Below, piece after piece: positions 6,039 to 8,370 of a DNA stretch of 8,370 nucleotides. Numbering within the stretch: position 1 is the first letter of the stretch; every line of letters begins with the position of its first letter. The position numbers and the translations under genes were made by a program. The DNA lies in contig SXXZ01000114.1 of NCBI GenBank assembly GCA_005789375.1, forward strand, positions 1 to 8,370, given 5' to 3'. The notes beneath the pieces were generated by a model. It was not told the origin of the DNA. It saw only the letters and a program-made list of their open reading frames with translations, and made no database searches. The DNA is from Verrucomicrobiales bacterium (GTDB taxonomy: Bacteria > Verrucomicrobiota > Verrucomicrobiae > Limisphaerales > UBA9464).

Positions 6039-7490
6039 TTAGTGAGCGGCCAAGCTCTGAGACGCCGCCAAATCTACCTTGCGCTGATTGAGACTGCGGA
6101 AGAACTCGTAGCCCTCACGGCATCGGCGCACCATGACACTCTTGTCTTCCAGCATGGTCTTAATGATCCGCAATATCGGACCCGAACGCAGATAGTACCG
6201 CCGGTAGAAGCGATCCACCGACTCGAAGATCTCGTCCTTAGAAAGACCCGGATACTCGAGCGTGGACTGCTGAAAACCATCGTCATGGACGATGTCGGTC
6301 TTGTCCTTCTTGGAGAACCACCCGTTCTGGCGAGCCATCTCGTAAAGTTCGGTCCCAGGATACGGGGCCGCCAGCGATACCTGCATCGAGAACACATCGA
6401 GATCTTGGGCAAAGCGCATGGTCTGCTCAATGGTCTCCTGAGTCTCAACAGGCAGCCCGAGGATGAACGTACCGTGGATCACCACACCCACCCGATGGCA
6501 GGCCTTGGTGAAGCGACGCATCTCATCGGTGGTCACACCCTTCTTGATGCGCTTGAGGATATCGTCGTTGCCGGACTCGTAGCCGACGAGGAAGAGGCGC
6601 AGACCGCAATCCTTGAAGAACCGGATGGTGTCTTCATCTAGATTGGCCCGGCTGTTGCAACTCCAGGTCACTCCCAACGGAGCGAGCTTCTTGGCAATCT
6701 CGCGAGCCCGCGGCAGGTTGGCCGTGAAGGTATCGTCATCGAAGAAAAACTCCCGAACCTGCGGGAAGAGCTTCTTCATGTATGCCATCTCGGCAGCAAC
6801 ATTATCGGCCGACCGCACCCGATACTTATGGCCACCAATGGTCTGGGGCCACAGACAGAAGGTGCACTGAGCCGGGCACCCTCGCCCCGTGTACATCGAA
6901 ATGTACGGGTGCATCAGGTAACCAATAAAATACTTCTCGATCTCCAAATCCCGCTTGTAGACATCAGCCACCCAGGGCAACGCATCCATGTTGTGGATGA
7001 GTTCGCGCTCCGGGTTGTGGATGATCTTACCTTCCTTACGAAAGCTCAGCCCCGAGATGGATTCCATCGGGCGGTCTTCGCAGACCTCCTTGCAGGTGAA
7101 GTCGAACTCCTTGCGACCCACCCAATCGATCGCCGGAGAAGCCTTGAGCGTCTCGGTTGGCAAGACAGCCGTATGCGCTCCGATGAATCCGATCTTTGTC
7201 TCCGGACGCTGGGCCTTAATGGCTTCGGCCACCTTGCAGTCGTTCTTCAGCGACGGAGTCGACGTGTTAATGATGACATGGCTGAAGTCTTTGGCGATGC
7301 CCAGAGTCTCCTGGATCCCGATGTTATGGGGCGGACAATCGAGCAGGCGGGAGTTTGGCACCAGGGCGGCCGGTTGGGCCAACCAAGTCGGATACCAAAA
7401 AGAGGTCACCTCGCGACGGGCCTGGTAGCGGGCACCGGCACCGCCGTCGAAGCCGTCAAACGAGGGAGGAGACAAGAACAGGGCGGACAT
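6039..7490 (-). CDS. hpnJ: Hopanoid biosynthesis B12-binding-type radical SAM protein HpnJ
   Basis: The 483-residue product matches the HpnJ family from memory over its whole length. It opens with ALFLSPPSFDGFDGGAGARY and FWYPTWLAQPAALVP (31-45). An N-terminal cobalamin-binding-like Rossmann domain (~1-140, IGFIGAHTAVLP at 100-111) follows, without a DxHxxG cobalt-ligand motif. The radical SAM domain has TGRGCPAQCTFC (C205, C209, C212, the CX3CX2C ligands of the 4Fe-4S cluster). FFFDDDTF (248-255), LVGYESGN (301-308) and HGTFILGLP (339-347) are further core motifs of this class. In Burkholderia, HpnJ is the enzyme that converts glucosaminyl-bacteriohopanetetrol to bacteriohopanetetrol cyclitol ether by ring contraction, acting after the glycosyltransferase HpnI and deacetylase HpnK. 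It lies 58 bp downstream of hpnH on the same strand and is probably co-transcribed with it. The start at 7490 keeps the family N-terminus; no Shine-Dalgarno precedes it. Confidence 0.92.
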   Translation of the reverse strand: MSALFLSPPSFDGFDGGAGARYQARREVTSFWYPTWLAQPAALVPNSRLLDCPPHNIGIQETLGIAKDFSHVIINTSTPSLKNDCKVAEAIKAQRPETKIGFIGAHTAVLPTETLKASPAIDWVGRKEFDFTCKEVCEDRPMESISGLSFRKEGKIIHNPERELIHNMDALPWVADVYKRDLEIEKYFIGYLMHPYISMYTGRGCPAQCTFCLWPQTIGGHKYRVRSADNVAAEMAYMKKLFPQVREFFFDDDTFTANLPRAREIAKKLAPLGVTWSCNSRANLDEDTIRFFKDCGLRLFLVGYESGNDDILKRIKKGVTTDEMRRFTKACHRVGVVIHGTFILGLPVETQETIEQTMRFAQDLDVFSMQVSLAAPYPGTELYEMARQNGWFSKKDKTDIVHDDGFQQSTLEYPGLSKDEIFESVDRFYRRYYLRSGPILRIIKTMLEDKSVMVRRCREGYEFFRSLNQRKVDLAASQSLAAH

Positions 7491-7533
7491 GGAGATCAGG
7501 GATGAGTTGAAAAGTGAGAAACTCAGTAAGAGG

Positions 7534-7550
7534 AAGATCGCTCCGATCTT
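7534..7550. other. Small hairpin overlapping the hpnH stop codon
   Basis: AAGATCG (7534-7540) and CGATCTT (7544-7550) form a perfect 7-bp stem with a three-base loop. Two bases of the hpnH TAA stop (7549-7551, minus strand) lie inside the stem. There is no T-run after it in the minus-strand direction, so it is not a standard terminator. It could affect mRNA stability or the ratio of HpnH to HpnJ. Confidence 0.45.
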
Positions 7551-8370
7551 ACTCCGACTTGACCTCGATTTTCTTGGCTGCGGCTATCTTGGCCTTGAGG
7601 TCAGCCAGCTGATCAATCGCAGGCCCGGAAGCTCCGGTGGAGCACCCACCCGAACCGCCGGAATCTTCGTGGGAGTGATCGTGCGGCAAGTCATTGCCGC
7701 CGCGTGCGTAGGCAGATTTCACACCAGCGAATTCACGGTTCACTGCCTCCTTGGCCTCAGCAAGGTGACCCTTGCCAATGGTCGCTCCATTGTAAGCCGA
7801 ACGGGTCAACTCAGGGCTCGACGGGTAGGCCGGAGGCCGGGAACCGAAGTTGTACTTAAAGTTGACCCACGAATCCCTCGGTTTGCTGCTCAGAGCCCCT
7901 GACGGCTCAAAGCCTGAGTGCATCATGCAGTTGTCGCAGCGGACATCGCGGCCACAACCCTTTTCATCCACGCCGAATCGGTCCCATTTCACCTCGGCCA
8001 ACATCTGGGCATAAGTGGGGTAATGACCCTCGGTCATCACATAGCAAGGAGCCTTCCACCCGCGGACATTATAGGTCGGCACAGCCCACGCACTGCAGGC
8101 CAACTCCCGTTTTCCGGCCAAAAACTCCAAATAACCCGGAGTCCCGAAGATCGTAAACATCTCACCCCAACGCTCGATGTCTTTGAACTTCTGGCGGGTC
8201 ATCTCACGGGTGAGGAAGAACTGGGCTGGGTCTTTGCCCAGGCGCTTGACCATGTCCTTCTTGGCAGCGTCGTAGTCGTAGCCCGGTGAGATGGTGTGGC
8301 CATCCACGCCCAGTGAGCTGAGAAACTTGAACATTTCTTCCAGTTCAGCGGCTTCAGTCTCCTTGTAGAC
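7549..8370 (-). CDS. hpnH: Hopanoid biosynthesis radical SAM protein HpnH (adenosylhopane synthase), C-terminal 273 residues
   Basis: The reading frame is open to the right edge, so the gene is partial: the N-terminal portion (about 160 residues, judging from HpnH of ~330-390) with the CX3CX2C cluster site is outside the window. The visible part contains FLSSLGVDGHTISPGYDYD, YLEFLAGKRELACSAWAVPTYN, VRGWKAPCYVMTEGHYPTY and CDNCMMHSGFEPSGAL. These correspond to the C-terminal half of HpnH, including its conserved cysteines. HpnH transfers a 5'-deoxyadenosyl group from SAM to hopene, the first step of side-chain extension. An internal ATG at 8334 is not the start; twelve further codons upstream (VYKETEAAELEE) continue the family match. 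The protein ends in an unusual tail: a hinge rich in Gly/Ser with HDHSHED and GGSGGC (bases 7683-7642), then a Lys/Ala-rich helix-like end. The family's CxxCMxHCG site reads HSG here. Confidence 0.9.
   Translation of the reverse strand, partial: VYKETEAAELEEMFKFLSSLGVDGHTISPGYDYDAAKKDMVKRLGKDPAQFFLTREMTRQKFKDIERWGEMFTIFGTPGYLEFLAGKRELACSAWAVPTYNVRGWKAPCYVMTEGHYPTYAQMLAEVKWDRFGVDEKGCGRDVRCDNCMMHSGFEPSGALSSKPRDSWVNFKYNFGSRPPAYPSSPELTRSAYNGATIGKGHLAEAKEAVNREFAGVKSAYARGGNDLPHDHSHEDSGGSGGCSTGASGPAIDQLADLKAKIAAAKKIEVKSE

Noticed and set aside
4919..7490. Functional link between the NagB-like protein and hopanoid glucosamine chemistry
   Set aside because: The idea is attractive because HpnJ acts on a glucosamine-bearing hopanoid. 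But the genes are convergent with a strong terminator between them, and the NagB-like protein has altered active-site residues. There is no sequence evidence for a shared pathway.
6828..7505. Plus-strand open frame (225 codons) opposite hpnJ
   Set aside because: It is antisense to a full-length HpnJ match and shows no domain of its own.

Overview
The window reads as a chromosomal segment of a GC-rich Gram-negative bacterium. It is most likely a member of the Verrucomicrobiota (Pedosphaera/Limisphaerales-like), with Planctomycetota as the main alternative. Three things point there: a single-gene prepilin-like protein ending in a 'VDGHVEF' tail, a twin-arginine-exported Gfo/Idh/MocA oxidoreductase, and the lack of Shine-Dalgarno sequences in front of every start that can be judged. 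The assignment is an inference from gene style, because there is no rRNA or other marker.

Layout. Bases 1-383 hold no convincing gene. They carry the tail of one copy and two full copies of a ~119-bp repeat, plus a 16-bp tandem duplication. An MFS transporter follows (384-1583, +), then a prepilin-like protein (1689-2429, +) and, 13 bp later, a small membrane-anchored protein (2443-2952, +) that looks like its partner. After a 219-bp gap with small inverted repeats comes an exported Gfo/Idh/MocA oxidoreductase (3172-4593, +), closed by a very strong terminator (4606-4648). The next gap (4594-4918) holds a degenerate fourth copy of the repeat and an AT-rich stretch. A divergent NagB-fold protein (4919-5869, +) ends against a bidirectional terminator (5938-5976).

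The right part is on the minus strand. hpnH (partial, running off the right edge) is followed by hpnJ, both radical SAM enzymes of hopanoid side-chain synthesis. HpnH joins a 5'-deoxyadenosyl group to the hopene skeleton. HpnJ acts late, converting glucosaminyl-bacteriohopanetetrol to its cyclitol ether. The pair implies that the organism makes extended, and probably composite, hopanoids. hpnG, hpnI, hpnK and the cyclase are not in view.

The plus-strand genes do not form an obvious pathway. No clearly new multi-gene system is visible. The items most worth a second look are the NagB-like protein with altered catalytic and phosphate-binding positions, the metal-ligand-rich tail on HpnH, the prepilin/small-protein pair, and the repeat family placed upstream of two genes.
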